Counted from the stretch's first letter, positions 43,744 through 56,295 are shown. The stretch: 64,000 nt of DNA from Endothia cerciana (GCA_026119935.1 JALRMH010000016.1:434001-498000); one strand, 5' to 3'. Program-made: numbers and translations. The notes: a model not told the origin generated them from the letters alone.

Positions 43744-44614
43744 TCACCTCCCCTCCTGGCTTATTCCCCTCTTCCTGCCAGCCTCCTTCTCGTCCACGTT
43801 ACCCTTTGCCACCGCCTTGTCCTCGACCACCCTGTCAAACGCTGGGGTGTCGATTCGCAGATAGCGGAACCACTGAGCCCATCCCCTCATCGTCATGTTC
43901 ATCGCCTTGTGTAAGTCCTGCCAGACTTTGCCATGGCCGGTGGGACCCATGAGATCAAGGTGCTCGCCCTCCCGTCCACATTCGTTACAGACACAGGCAA
44001 AGACAAAGAAGAATGCATGTGCCATCTCATGCATCACAATCCTGATGATGGTTGCTAGGGGATACCAATCCCCTGTCCTTGGGTTCGTCGCGTCCACGCT
44101 GATGACGACAAATTTCCTCCCGGATTTCAGGTCTATCCGGAGGGACGTTCTGCCCATCAACTGCCTTTCACCTGGGACGTACAGCTGCTGGAATATGTCG
44201 GGCCTGAACTCGAGCTCCACAAGTGGGGTCCGTCTTCCCGTCATCATGCCCATGAAGTAGAATTGGTCAATAAGCTCTACTGCTTCCCAGACAGTGGTCT
44301 CTTGTTGGCAAACTGAGGCGTGGTGGAGTTGGCACAGGTCGACGAGCTTTCTTCTGGCTTGAACCTGGGCCTCGCTGAGAGACGCCTCAGTGGGGAAGGT
44401 CTCTCTTATCCTCTCCACCAATGACCTCGGGTTATATCCCTGGGACTGTAGCCAGAGAGACCGGCCGTTTCTTTCGTGGCGCACTTCAACAGATAACAGT
44501 CAGTATTCTGGAAACAGAGAGCCCTGAGATAAGCAGCGGGTTATCTCAACACAGGGGCCTCATATAGAAGCCGTCTACTTGCCGAGAGACATCACGAAAC
44601 TTGTTTCGGGCCAT
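43744..44614 (-). CDS. SprT-like zinc metalloprotease-domain protein
   Basis: The main exon (44483-43744) has no ATG of its own. The best model adds a 19-base first exon from an ATG at 44614 (MARNKF) with a GTGATG donor and a GAAG acceptor (intron 44595-44484), giving about 252 aa; this start is uncertain. The SprT-type motif is clear: VMHEMAHAFFF (HExxH), two cysteines in VCNECG, and a third-ligand segment GPTGHGKVWQDL. Spartan/Wss1-like SprT enzymes degrade DNA-protein crosslinks in the nucleus, but this short protein lacks recognisable SHP, PIP or SUMO-binding motifs. It may be one of the lineage-specific fungal SprT-domain proteins of unknown role. Confidence 0.75.
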
Positions 44615-47140
44615 GGGACAAAACTTTTCTCGGGCTAGAAAACAAAAGCTTTGGACGTATGGGAAGTGCTTACATGGAGGCGCAGGCTCTCTGGTTTGTT
44701 TGCACATCTTTGACAACTTCGGAATGTTTTCGTTTCTGGTGGGTGGTTTTCTCCCGACTTGTCGAAAATGAAGGCCCTAGGCTGGGACAGAGGTGATGTG
44801 TATCCTTTTTCAGACGTGTAATCTATTATGAAAGGGGGGAAGATCTTGGATATGCACAAGCATAATAGAAACAGGCTTGCAGGGGAAGGAAAAGGTGGGA
44901 AGAGCAGAACCGAATGGGCTCAGTATAGATATTGCGCACAGAGTGATTTCGATCAATTTCAGTGAGCGCTATTCACCAAGATTTACTAAATAAGTCTCGC
45001 CCTGGAGCTCTTCCTAGTTTGAAATCGGAAGCTGCCCAATGCTGATCAGCACGTCAATCCCACGTGAACACCTGATGGCACCTTTAGCCCATCACACTGC
45101 CAGTATGTGCTCGCTGTGCACATCCGTGCATTAATTATCACTCCGAGGACATGATAATGGGGGCGTGGGCAGGTGCTTATGCAGTTCGTGGCTTGATATT
45201 CAGGTAGACAGTCTGAAAGCTGGCAGAAAGAATGACCCCCCACCCCTCCAGCGGAAGGGCATAACTTTCACAGACCGAAATAGAATAATTCTTCAATTCT
45301 TCGACTTATACACATGCATCCCATTCTCAACAACCCAACAATCATAACAATAAAAAGGGGGGGTTGACAGCTCTCTGGATTCCCACCTCCACATTATGTA
45401 TCTTTATTTGCCAGATTTCTGTGCAAGCTCTTGACACCGGCTTAGTACCCTTGAGTCAAAGCAGTACAAGGCTAGGGGTGCTTAGTGTCTTCTTTGGGCG
45501 TATGTAAATAAACACGGACGATCCGCGCAACTCTAGACCGTTTTCAATATTCATCAGGAGATCAATCACCGATGTTCAACCCTAGGAGACTACCTAGGAG
45601 ACTACCTAGATACATGGCTAAGCGTGCATCACTTGTTATTTGGGATGTAAACTGAAACAGGTTAACCTCAAGTTCCTGCATAGTGCTAGACCTGAGGATG
45701 CTTCCATACGTTATTTAGGCAGCTCATATTTGGGAGGCATAGCATGACCGGCCTCGAAAGCAACAGTGGAGTGGTTGCACATGTCTTCTAGGGCAGAAAG
45801 CGGAGAAGCCAATCGAGACCTGCCCGGGTAAGGTTCCTATGGCGGCCCAGGGCTTCATTCACATCATGTAAAAGATGATAGCGGCCATGATAAAACTTGG
45901 AGACGATCTCTGCACTGTCAAGCCTGAATGCAGATTCCGCCATGCGCCTGGTAGATGCCATCTCACATTGCACAAAGATGTACCACTTTCGGTCAAGGTT
46001 TCAGCAGACAGGGTTTGCTCTTATTATGAAATCCTTGCGAGTATACATACCATAGGACTTATATACATCGTACTGCCTCGGTAACAAATGGCTCGCGCGA
46101 CCGGAGTGGGCTTGCCCACGTAGGCTCTACGGTATGTATCAGCAAACCGGGGCCTGCTCTTATTGTGCAATAGGCGAAGAGGCTGCGAGGCGGACGCCTG
46201 CCGCTTCCCAGGTAGTACAGTACTGTGGTAATACCACAGGATATAGGGAACGGGCAGAAATTGTGGAAATAGCTGTGAGTCCGGGCTATGACAAGGTGAA
46301 AGCCACGGGCAAGATCAGGCACCGAGGAGGCTGTCACAGATATCAAGACTCACCGATAGTTAGTGCCATCACCCGTGCCCCCTCACACAACGATTCCTTC
46401 AGCATGGTGTCCTTTCTTGGAGAGATTCCAGAATGTTCGCAAGTGACAAATCGCAAGCTAGGATGCCTGTCGGCGGCGGAAGGTGGGCCAACCGCCCGGG
46501 TTCTGCCCTGCACGGAGAGAGACCTCAGGCCATGCTTCTATGTACTGTGTACCTCTGTAGGCTGTACTGTTCCTCTCGCAAGTACTGTGATAACAGCATC
46601 TCGCAGCCCAGCCAGCAGCTATAATTCCCATGAAGACGTCGTGGTGTCCTGATCATCTCAACATGGTTCTACTTTTGCAATGTAGTCGTCACCCCCCCTC
46701 AATTCACTCTAGGCGTGCTGTCCCAAGTTGCTGGATCCATGACCGGCTGGAAAGGAAGGTGGTGCATGCAGGTACAGGACATGGGTACTATGTACTTGCC
46801 CAAAGGTCCGCCAGACCCCGCGCCTCCCGAGGACCCTGTCAGCCTGCGCGAACGACCTCCTCAATCTCGACTTCGAACCTGTTCAAGTCCTATTTCCTAT
46901 TTCTTAATTTTCCTGACCTGGAGCTTGCCCGAGCTCCCCCTGCCCTGCTGCTCTCCCATGGGCTCTCGGACCCTGCCGACCATCACCTAGAGCACATCCA
47001 TAGCAGAAGCATTATCAGAGCTGCCCCTCCTGGCCCGGTCCGTCATCATCACCATCAGCATCCTCCTCCTGAGAGGGTTGTGAGGACAATTGGAAGGCAT
47101 CTTGTGGATCCAGACATCTTCACAGTTAACCACGTCCAAT
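44615..47140. other. Gene-poor interval of 2.5 kb
   Basis: No supported gene; short frames (for example 46134-46652) have no recognisable features. It contains the small tandem repeat at 45581. The last 300 bases should be the promoter and leader of the CHIP-type gene. Confidence 0.45.
45581..45609. repeat. 12-bp tandem duplication
   Basis: CCTAGGAGACTA is present twice in tandem, followed by a partial third copy. It is in gene-free DNA. Confidence 0.85.
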
Positions 47141-48025
47141 ATGGCGGTGGAGGACGCAATACAGTTCAGGGAGCAAGGGAACAAGCTCTTCCTCAAGGGT
47201 CAATATGCTGGTGCAGAGGGGCTCTACTCCCAGGGGTAGGTCTGACCCTCACAGTACTTTCTGGGCCGCCCTGAGCTGACACACCGGGTCTTCAGCATCG
47301 TCGCCGATTCCAAAGACCCAAAACTCTATACCAACCGTGCCATGGCACGATGCAAGCTCGGACGGTGGGAGGATGCCATCGCAGACTGCCAGACCTGCCT
47401 TTCCCTATCCCCTGAGAACATGAAGGCCGTCTTTTACATGGCCGAGGCTCAGCTGGAGCTTAAGGACTTCGACAACGCCCTGAAGGGCGCTCAACATGCC
47501 TATGGGCTCTTCTCCCACTCCGAGGAGGGCCTCAAGTCCCTGGGCTCGGTTACCAAACTCGTCTTGAGGTGCAAGAAGGAGCGCTGGGAGGATAAGGAGC
47601 GCCGGCGGCTACGGGAGACATCCGAGCTGGAGAGGGAGCTTATCGAACTCATGGAGCACGAGCGCGACTCCTCCGTTTCCATGGCCAACGATGATGCGGA
47701 GCTGCGAGACATACGGGACGAGTGGAATGCCAAGATCGAGGCGCTGAAGGCCACTTTCCAGCTGGCACGCGGCGAACAGGGCAAGCGGCGGGAGGTACCA
47801 GACTGGGCCATCGATGATATCACCTTTGGAATCATGGTAGACCCGGTCATCACCAAAACGGGGAAGTCCTACGAGAGGGCGTCGCTGGTGGAGCATCTCA
47901 AGAGGTCCAAGACTGATCCCATCACGCGCGAGCGGCTCGAAGTGTCCGACCTGCGACCCAACCTCGACCTCAGGGATGCCTGTGCAGAATTTCTAGAGGA
48001 GAACGGCTGGGCTGTGGATTGGTGA
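47141..48025 (+). CDS. CHIP/STUB1-type TPR and U-box ubiquitin ligase
   Basis: The two exons (47141-47235, 47296-48025; GTAGGT...TTCAG) give 274 aa. Domain order equals that of animal CHIP. TPR repeats come first (residues about 4-105: FREQGNKLFLKGQYAGAEGL, LYTNRAMARCKLGRWEDA, AVFYMAEAQLELKDF), then a charged coiled coil (about 115-165). The C-terminal U-box spans residues 201-274, with VDPVITKTGKSYERASLVEH and TDPITRERL. CHIP binds the C-terminal EEVD of Hsp70/Hsp90 and ubiquitinates misfolded clients in the cytosol. Budding yeast lacks an orthologue. Confidence 0.9.
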
Positions 48026-48548
48026 GAGGCTGACCACGACTCTGGTCTATCCGGTCTAGGCCACGGCCAGAAGCATCAGCTCACGAAACTTCCTACCCGA
48101 CAAACCACCGCAAACGGCGCTCTGCCCGGTGCCCGAATCCACTCTCGACCTCAGCGGCGCTGCATCTTCTGCAAGGCCTGGTGGGGCCTGAGGCGACGCG
48201 TCGCCAATGGGAAATGGCCAGATTGACGGTACGGATTGTCTTGGTACAATGACACATACACACCGCGTGGCGCACGAAACTTGGATTCTTCGCCTCGCCA
48301 ACGTGCTCAGCAAAGCGGATACCCCATATACTTGAATACGAGGGCATCATCAGCATGGCGTTCTGGGACGGGTTGATTTGACATCGTTTTCACTCGAGTT
48401 TCTCCCGGGGGTGTAGGTAGGCCTGCAGTTCCACAAGACAGGCCACGCCTTCTCTATACCATAGCTGGACGTGCCGGAAGGGCGGTAACGCGATTACTGA
48501 TATATTAACATGACCTTTCCGCTGATGGACCTTACTCATGTGCATATA
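48026..48548. other. Convergent spacer
   Basis: This is the 3' flank shared by the CHIP-type gene and the Ras-like gene. Nothing else is recognisable. Confidence 0.5.
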
Positions 48549-50260
48549 TCAGACAACCAGAGCCTCGTCGACCAGGGGCTCTTTCTTCGAGAAGATCTTG
48601 CCCACTCTTTCCATGATGCCTCCCCGTTTTCTAATTTGCTGACGTCTCACATCCACAGACTGGTCCTCAACGTGATCTTCCAAGACGGTGTGCATCTGAT
48701 GGCCATTGATTCCTTTGGCTCGGACTTGTAGCATGGTACTCGTGGTCATGTCGCCACTCGCTGTCGGCGCAGGCGTAGGGGAGGACAGGGGGGGGTCTGA
48801 TCTGGGTGCCCCTTCACCGGGCCTGCCTCCCCTATCCTTGTGTCGATGCATACACCTCTTCGCCAATTCTTCAAGGTTGACGCCATCCCTCCCCATAACC
48901 TTCAGCACAGCCCTCACGATAGCCTCGAATGTCTCCTCCACGTTCTCTCCCGTCTTGGCACTGGTCTCGAGGAACGGCACCTGGGTGGCCAGCTTTAGCG
49001 CCAACGCTTCGCCCTCCACATCCAGCACCTGCCTCACGCTGTGTGCGGCTGTGCATGAGCCGGATGAGTTGGAGCCCGCGCTCACGTCTGCTTTAGCGAC
49101 CTCCTTGGTAGCTTTCGCATTTCCCCCGTCGCACAGCCGTCCGCTCAACGAGTCAGAGCCCTCTTTAGGATGTACCGGCGTCAGCCTCTGCTGGCTCGAG
49201 TCCATCTGACCACACGGGTCTGAACTCTGGCTCTGGTCGCAAGGAAGCCGGTGCCCGAATAGGGAAAGGTCGTAATCCAGACCGCTCAACTTTTCGTTCC
49301 CGAGACCTTGCTCCTCCCGCCGCGTCATAGTCCCGTCCTTGTCAACATCGCATCTAAGTCCCACAATTCCCACGACAGCCGCGCTCGACATCTCCGTCGC
49401 GTGACCACACACGCCGTCGCCTGCACCGGTATCGTCCCTGACGTCCACCGGCGCCGCGGTAAAGAATCCCATCAGGCTCCCACTCTTCTGCGGACCCTGT
49501 CTCGTGAAACAGGCGGCGCTGCTCTTCCGCCTAGGAGTGCATGAGGGCTTGCGCCACTTATGGTGCCCCGCCGAGGGGATCTCGGCGTGGAGTGTACTGA
49601 TGTGATTGAATGAATCGCGGTTGCTGACGTCGTAGGCGAGGAGAACGGCATCGTACTCACCCCCTAGGAGGATTCGGTGCCGGATCCGGGCGGACTGGAG
49701 GGAAGGGTAGTTGATGATCTCGACCAGGTAGGTCTGAGATTTCTGGACGCACTCGGGGCAGGGTGCGGGCGGTGGGTCAGCGGCGGTACGGAGCCCGGGT
49801 TCTGGAGTGACCATTACGGGGCCGGATGTGTCTCGAATCTGGACGTCGATGGGATACCCGGGCCGCACGGGCGTCTGGGGGCTGCGTGCTGGCGTGGTGT
49901 CGTCGGTTGATGACCGCTCGGTCGTCGTGGAGCAGCGCATCTCACAGTAGCTGCTGCCGCTGGTGCTGCCATCGGGGGCGTGCTGTGAAGCACTGGCAAG
50001 TGTTGAGGGCGTCGGGGCCTGGCGGTCTGGGCCGTATTGAAAGGTGTAGAAGCGGCGGCTGCAGAGGGTGAGCGACGGGTCATACGAGGGTGGCCATTGG
50101 CCTGTTATGAACTGCACACGTATCAGGAGGCCGATCGTATAAATGGTTTGTGAAAGTCAGGGAGCGTTCTTACTCTTGACTCCAGGCAGTTCTTCCCCAC
50201 ACCAGGAGCACCTAGCAGCAGGATCCGGACCAGGGGGTTTGAGCTGCCTCTCCTCGCCAT
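48549..50260 (-). CDS. Atypical Ras-like protein with large insertions and degenerate G motifs
   Basis: The two exons (50260-50174, 50111-48549; GTAAGA...GCAG) give 549 aa, about three times a normal Ras. The scaffold is recognisable: ILLLGAPGVGKN (P-loop, 13-24), FITGQWPPSYDPSL (switch I region), EYDAVLLAYDVSNRDSF, and FLETSAKTGENVEETF (G5). Between these lie long Ser/Pro/Thr-rich insertions. Key residues differ from active GTPases: the P-loop ends GKN instead of GKS/T. The strand before DVSNRDSF reads EIINYPSLQSA with no DxxG. NKxD is replaced by LRCD (VGLRCDVDKDG). The C-terminus (EALVV) has no CAAX box. It is possibly a pseudo-GTPase scaffold. Identity as a Ras relative is firm; function is unknown. 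Confidence 0.8.
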
Positions 50261-51979
50261 GCTGGATGTGGGTGTTGCACGGCAGCCGCACAATGGCACG
50301 TTGTGTGCTGGCTGAGATCCCGCAGGTGAAGGTCGTCCACAGTGGAGTATGAGGACAGGTGACACAGGTTGATAGTGAGACGGGGCTGGGCAGGTGAAGG
50401 GCCACGTCGAATATAATCAACAGGAAGTTGGAATCCCGCTTTAGGACGACAGAGAAGTCTTGCAACACACCATCCTCATGTCCGTTCTCGGTCACACAGA
50501 GTTCGGTACCACATATGTCCTCGATGGTAAGCCTGCCCTCAGAAGGGAGCTCATCCGGCTGCCGAGCTGGTTCCCCAGCCCGAGTCTACATTGGAAGTGG
50601 CAATAGAACGTACGTGACACACATGTACTTCACAACATGTGATTATCGCCGGTCTTCCGTGTTCCATGCCGTACGGTGGTGATGTTGCGACACGTACAGC
50701 TTCTGTGACGTGCTGGCAGTCCCTGATCAACATGAGCCTCGGACACACAAACAAGGTAAGCTCCTCCCCAAAGCCTTCTGATCTCACCCTAGCAGCCGCC
50801 CCCAGAAAGCTCCTGGAGTAACGGTCCGAGACGTCGCTGACAGAGATGAACCGCCTCCGGCAGGGGTATCATGCCCGGCCCGTATGGCAGATCCGGGACG
50901 ATGGCTGGTGCCGCGCGAGCATGGCAGGCAGATCATGGGAATAGTAATAATATAATTTAGGCCGGGTGCGGATCACGCCATGCCACTCAAAACTCCATGA
51001 GTCCTCGTCAGGCACGGCCCTTAGAAACGCGGCCGGGCGTAAGGGAAGGAGGGAAGGAAGCCACGGCCGGCAGGCTCACAAGGGGTGTTGTCATCGTGGG
51101 GGAATCTCGGGCTCGACGAGCCCTGTGTGACAGCGCAGGAGAGCCGCAACCTTGTTCCGCGCCGGCCAGGACTCTAGATTGGCAGGCCCCCGTCGTTGGT
51201 CGGCTAAATGGGCCGTGCGCTGCCTGAGCGCCCGGAGACAGAGGTGCCTTGGCCAGGGTGTACATCAGATTGCTTTGCTGGCCCAATTCTGGATAGATCG
51301 ATATCAAATTGCCTGGAGAGTACGTGTCGGGATATGGGTGCGCATGTGTGATGCTGACAGCGTCAGGAGGGACGACGTGTCTGGGACAGCGGCCTTGTGT
51401 CCGGTCTGGAAGAGTGGTAGTGATATGGCGACCCAGGGCTTGAAAACATCGTGAGGTGGCTGCCAGGCCCAAAAGGCTGGACACCCACGATGTCCAGCCT
51501 TGATCAGCAGGCTGCTCGTGAGGCTGGGTTGTTGCCTACGAGCGCGTCGACCACCGACTTCATCAGCTGTGATGCTTCGGCAGAGCTCCTCTGTGTCGTA
51601 TCAACGTCCATTCGTGGCGTCGGCTGGAATCCTCGCGGGTGGTGCGCTTGCTAGAATGACGACGATCGTCCGATGCGATGGCCGGTAGCTGTGAAGCGGT
51701 CCGAGACGCTATACATCATATTAATATCACACCCTCCCTCGACGCCAACCATTGATGTTGGGCATCCACGCGATCCTCTATCGATGCACCTTGGGGAGGT
51801 TCTGAGGCGACCTTTTTGAATGGCGCCGCTGCTTGGGCTCAGGGCGTCAGACAGCACCAAGTTTCATGGTGCACATGTCCACCCAGCGTATGTAATCGCA
51901 TTTCATCCATTTCCTATGATGAACGTACAGCAAGACATATGACCTTTGTTCAAGACAGCGCAGGCTCAGTCGTCAGGGC
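50261..51979. other. Gene-free interval
   Basis: No supported gene in 1.7 kb. It holds the promoter of the Ras-like gene and the 3' flank of ada2. Confidence 0.5.
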
Positions 51980-53655
51980 TCAAGCCTTGCTTATATACCC
52001 CCACGCGACCATACACTCGAAGATCGCGCTACCTTTTCGCGAGTCTACTTTGCAGATCTCTTTGACTTGCTTCTTCTTGAGCGACCCGTTGCCCTTAGTA
52101 GCCTCCCTGATGATCTCAGCCTTCATCATCAGCCACGGCTTTGGCTGTATGCGGCACACTTCACACAACCGGACCTCCTCAGGCGTGAGCAGGTGCACGT
52201 CGGGGGCATTCTCCTGGCTCAGCACGAACGGGCTGACACCGGGAACGGGCTGAGGCATGTGTTTCGGCTTCGGTTCCGTGCCGTTGACCACAATGGCCCC
52301 GTTCACGCCGTTGGGGTGATCGCCATTTGTGAGCTTGGCCTCCCCATTGACCGTACCGTTCATCCCTCCATTCTTGGTCGCAATTCGGATCGGTAGCTCC
52401 GGGGCAACTAGCAGCGAGGCTCCGCTCGGTGGATCGGGAGGTGGCTGTTGCTTGTTCCTTTGCTGCACTGCCAACCGTTCTCGATCCATTGAGCCCATGG
52501 GGATCTGTTTCTGTAGGCGTTGCGCCTTCTCGTGTTCATACCTCTCCCCGCTGCGGAGGTCACCAATTCCCAGGTTCCGCCACTCTTGCAGCTGTGCAAT
52601 AGCCGTGCGTAGATTAAGTTCATCGATTAGACCGTGATTAAGATCCTCAAAATCCTTGTGGTTCATCATCCGCGCGAATGGCTTCGCCTTGTTCAGAATA
52701 TCTCTTTCTTCCTTGGATCTTTTCTTGTCGAGCTTTGTGTTTTCCCGGTAGTCGAGCAGGTTGTGCTCGAAGATGACCTTCTTCCTCTCGACTCGCTGGG
52801 TGAGTCGAGCATTATAGATGTCCATGACAGTTAGCTTCAGGTCCATCTCAGGCTCGAGCTGGCCGGTGTTGGGGTTGATCCCGTCGCCCGGATCGAACTG
52901 CATAAGCTGAACGGCCTCTTCCGCCTCGTTTGCATGCTCTGTCTCGAATTCTAATCGCCCCGGCATATACCCCTGAATTTCGTGACAGGAAGGAACACTG
53001 GCCGTGGGCTTGGTCTTAGGAGGCGGCGCCGGCGCATTCTTGATGGATTCTTTTCTTTCCTCGATTCGCCGCTTCTTCCGGGCCTGGAATTCCTCCCTGC
53101 TAGTCGCCATGGCTAACGACGTATCGTGGGGGCTACATCGTTCCGGTAGTGGAAATCGTGATGATTCGATGTAGACCTTCTCGTAGTGGTCCCGAACTTC
53201 GTCCTTGGTGCGATACCCGCCGATATGATCTGCGATGTCGGCCCAGGAGCCGAGTCCATATATCTCACAGCCCTCGAGCAGCAAAAGCTCCTCATCCGCT
53301 CCCCAATCCTCATCATATATCGGGAAAGAATTTTGTTCTATCACGCGGTAGGGGTGCGATGCAGGCTGGTGGTTGCTACTCGTCTCGCCCTTGGCAAAGC
53401 ATTGGACGCATAGGTCGTATTCGTTGCAGGTGGAATGTGCACATCGTATCCGTACCTAGTGAGTCAGGGTCAGAGAGTGAAGAGAAGGAAGGAATGTCTA
53501 CATCGTTGCGAGGACAGCTAAGGGCAAGGGAGGCCAGAGGGGGGGGGGGGGGTTGAACTAACAGTCGACGTGATGTCCACCGAGCAGACATCGCAAATAT
53601 ACTTGACACCCCCTTCACTTCCCCGGCCACCGGTCTTCTTCCTTATGACACCCAT
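51980..53655 (-). CDS. ada2: SAGA complex adaptor Ada2
   Basis: The two exons (53655-53563, 53455-51980) give 522 aa. The order is as in yeast Ada2. The ZZ-type zinc finger comes first (CDVC in exon 1; CAHSTC and CVQC in exon 2), split by the intron. Next is the SANT domain at about 76-126 (IYDEDWGADEELLLLEG, YGLGSWADIADHIGGY), a central Ada2 region with FEHNLLDY, and a C-terminal SWIRM domain (LTPEEVRLCEVCRIQP...CKVD). Ada2 stimulates the Gcn5 histone acetyltransferase within SAGA in the nucleus. The N-terminal exon MGVIRKKTGGRG is typical of filamentous fungi. The first intron has a GTTAGT donor and holds a C14 tract on the coding strand. Confidence 0.96.
53539..53552. repeat. G14 homopolymer in ada2 intron 1
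   Basis: Fourteen consecutive G on the plus strand, just inside the ada2 intron donor. It is a likely length-polymorphic site. Confidence 0.9.
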
Positions 53656-54620
53656 GGTGTCGCAGCTCGAGCAGCGCCCAGATTATACCCAAGAAGGGCG
53701 GGCTCGGTGCGGAGGAGACTTAACAGGTTTGGAAGGCTGGATGACGGATTTACGCGCGCGGTGCGGCACGAGAAGGATACCATGCGCGCTATCAATCGAT
53801 TCTATCTCACGCGACGCGCGGGTTTCGATGGCCTGGCGCAGGTGTTGATGAGATATTAATACTGTAGGTGACGGCGTGAGGTGAGGCGCAGCCGCGGTTC
53901 ACGGTTCAGGCTTATGCACGGGCCAACTTGGAGATCCCCTTGAGCTGTGGAGAGGCGCATGTGGTAGCAGGCGAGCAGGCGAGCAGGCGAGCAGGCGAGC
54001 CCTGGACGGCCGCCCCACGATAAGATAGATACGCGGCAAGGGTGACATAAGCAGGTCAAGGTCCATGCGGGGCTACTGTTCACAGGGGGCGAGACGGGCA
54101 GCAACCGTGAGGGTATCCTCTCTGCACTTTCATTCTGGTATCGACAAGACGTCGACTTAGTACTATCTAGGCCACTTCTGTGGGTGACGAAATCGTGAGA
54201 GACAGCCCCAAGCTGAGCTTCTTTCTCCCACGCCTGTCAGCCCAGAGCGATCGATCCACTTCGGCTCCAGCTTGCCCGAGTGGACGGCTCCAGCCGAGTC
54301 CAGCCGTTTGGCGACAGGCCGTTGCGAGAGCCTCTGAAGAGCCCCACCAAACAAGCTTAGTCGCAGGGGAACCTTGGTAGCGGGGTCCCCCAGTAACACC
54401 ACTATCGTCAGAAGACAAGGTGACAATAAGTCGCGCTTCTAGAACAAAAGTCCTGGCCAATTCTTCTTCTGTATATACCCAGCGTATCCTGAACCGTGGG
54501 GGCATGTCCCATTCCTGTCCCTACCTGCTCAAGTTCTCGAGACTGCTCCCGGTCTCCCCCCCCCCCCCTCCTCCTCCTTTTTCACCTTCATCTTCCGTGG
54601 CTACCGCTTCGAAGAACAAC
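53656..54620. other. Divergent region between ada2 and the GALT gene
   Basis: Promoters for both divergent genes. It contains the 8-bp tandem repeat at 53967 and a pyrimidine-rich leader just before the GALT ATG, including a C10 tract near 54559. Confidence 0.5.
53967..54000. repeat. 8-bp tandem repeat (GCAGGCGA)x4
   Basis: Four perfect copies plus a partial fifth, in the ada2/GALT intergenic region. Confidence 0.95.
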
Positions 54621-56023
54621 ATGCCGGACAAGATCCTCGACGACATATCTCACCGCAGATACAATCCTCTGACAGGCTCATGGCTGCTAGTATCACCACA
54701 CCGAACAAAGCGACCTTGGCAGTGAGCAAACCAGCGACCGTGTATGCGCAAGTCGAGCTCTGACAATGTGCGATGTAGAGGACAGCAAGAGGCCGCGCAG
54801 GCCAACACGTTGCCGGACTATGACCCAAAGGTCTGCCCCATTCTTGCTCCTTTTTGACTTCTGGGATCAAAAGTAAAATAAAAATTAATGTTGGGAGAAG
54901 TCCGCTGACCATCCGTCCGGCGCATAGTGCTACCTCTGTCCCGGTAACGAACGAGCGCAAGGCGGTGCCAATCCCCGGTACAAGAACACCTTCGTCTTCG
55001 TAAACGATTACAGCGCTGTCAAAGAAGAACAAGCTGCCTACACACCACCGGAACCGACCAGCCGTGATGACCTCTCCGCACTCCTCCTCCGCGCACAGCC
55101 GGTCACCGGCAAGTGCTTCGTCCTGACCTTCAGCGCCACGCATTCCGTGACCCTTGCAGACATGACCCCAGCCGAAATTCTCCCCATCATCGAGACCTGG
55201 ACGCGTATATACGCGAAACACCTCTCCCCCTCGAACCCTCTCGCTGCCGTCGCTGCGAAGTTGCCCCTCCGGCGGGACGTTGCGCCCGAGAGCGAGGTCG
55301 AGAGGCCCAAGGACCAGCTACGGTACATGCAGATCTTCGAGAACAAGGGCGCCGCGATGGGCTGCTCGAACCCGCACCCGCACTGCCAGATATGGACCAC
55401 GTCGACACTCCCCGAGGAGCCCGGCAAGGAGATCGCTGCCATGACCAAGTACCGCGCTGAGCATGGCGGTCGCCACCTGCTTGCAGACTACGTCAAGCTT
55501 GAGATCGAGAAGGGCGAGCGGCTGGTCTGGCAGAACGACGGGTTCGTGGTCGTGTGTCCGTGGTGGGCGATCTGGCCGTTCGAGGTGCTGGTAATCGCGA
55601 AGCGGCATGTGCGTGCGCTGGTGGACCTGACCGAGGAGGAGAGGGTATGGTTTGCGGAGGCGGTACAGGAGGTCACGAGGAGATATGATAATCTGTTTGA
55701 GTGCAGCTTCCCATACAGTGAGTTTGACTTACCCAACCCGACCCCCCCCCCCCCTTTCCCTCCCTCCTCAAGTCGTCAGCTGACTGAACATCGTAGGCTC
55801 GGGCATTCACCAAGCACCACTCGAGTGCACGGGGGAGGAGGCCGAGAACAGCTACTTTCACATGCACTTTTACCCGCCTCTACTGCGCTCCGCAACGGTG
55901 CGCAAGTTTCTGGTCGGATACGAGCTGATGGCCGAGCCGCAGCGGGACATCACGCCCGAGCAGGCGGCCGCAAGGCTGAGAGGGCTGGGAGGGGTGCTCT
56001 ATCGTACGAAGCTGGCGCAGTAG
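54621..56023 (+). CDS. gal7: Galactose-1-phosphate uridylyltransferase
   Basis: The four exons (54621-54721, 54779-54830, 54928-55717, 55797-56023) join in phase to give 389 aa. The zinc-site CYLCPGNERA and the active-site GCSNPHPHCQIW (His201-Pro-His203, the latter the nucleophile that is uridylylated) are intact, as is the C-terminal YFHMHFYPPLLRS. This is the Leloir pathway enzyme that exchanges UMP between UDP-glucose and galactose-1-phosphate. It is cytosolic. No other GAL genes are adjacent, the usual state in filamentous fungi. The third intron contains a C14 tract. Confidence 0.96.
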
Positions 56024-56295
56024 ATACACTGGGACTTTTGCCCCATTCACACATAGACCCTGGGCATCCTTCGATGTCCATTCCCGTCCCCAGTACCGAG
56101 TATCATCACGGAGCATGTAGAACAACGTCATCATAACACTGACCGAACCCATGGGTGGTAAAGGAAGAAGAATAGAAGAAAGCGCTCTCTGTGCGGTCTC
56201 TTTCGAGTTCCTGTTTCCCATTTCATCCTTTTTGTAAGATTTCTCGGGCCAGAACTGGAGCAAAAGTCACGCGCCCGTGTTCTTCCTGGTGGCTC

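Noticed and set aside
46134..46652. 172-codon plus-strand frame
   Set aside because: No recognisable domain, irregular composition and no supporting promoter or homology. Probably chance.
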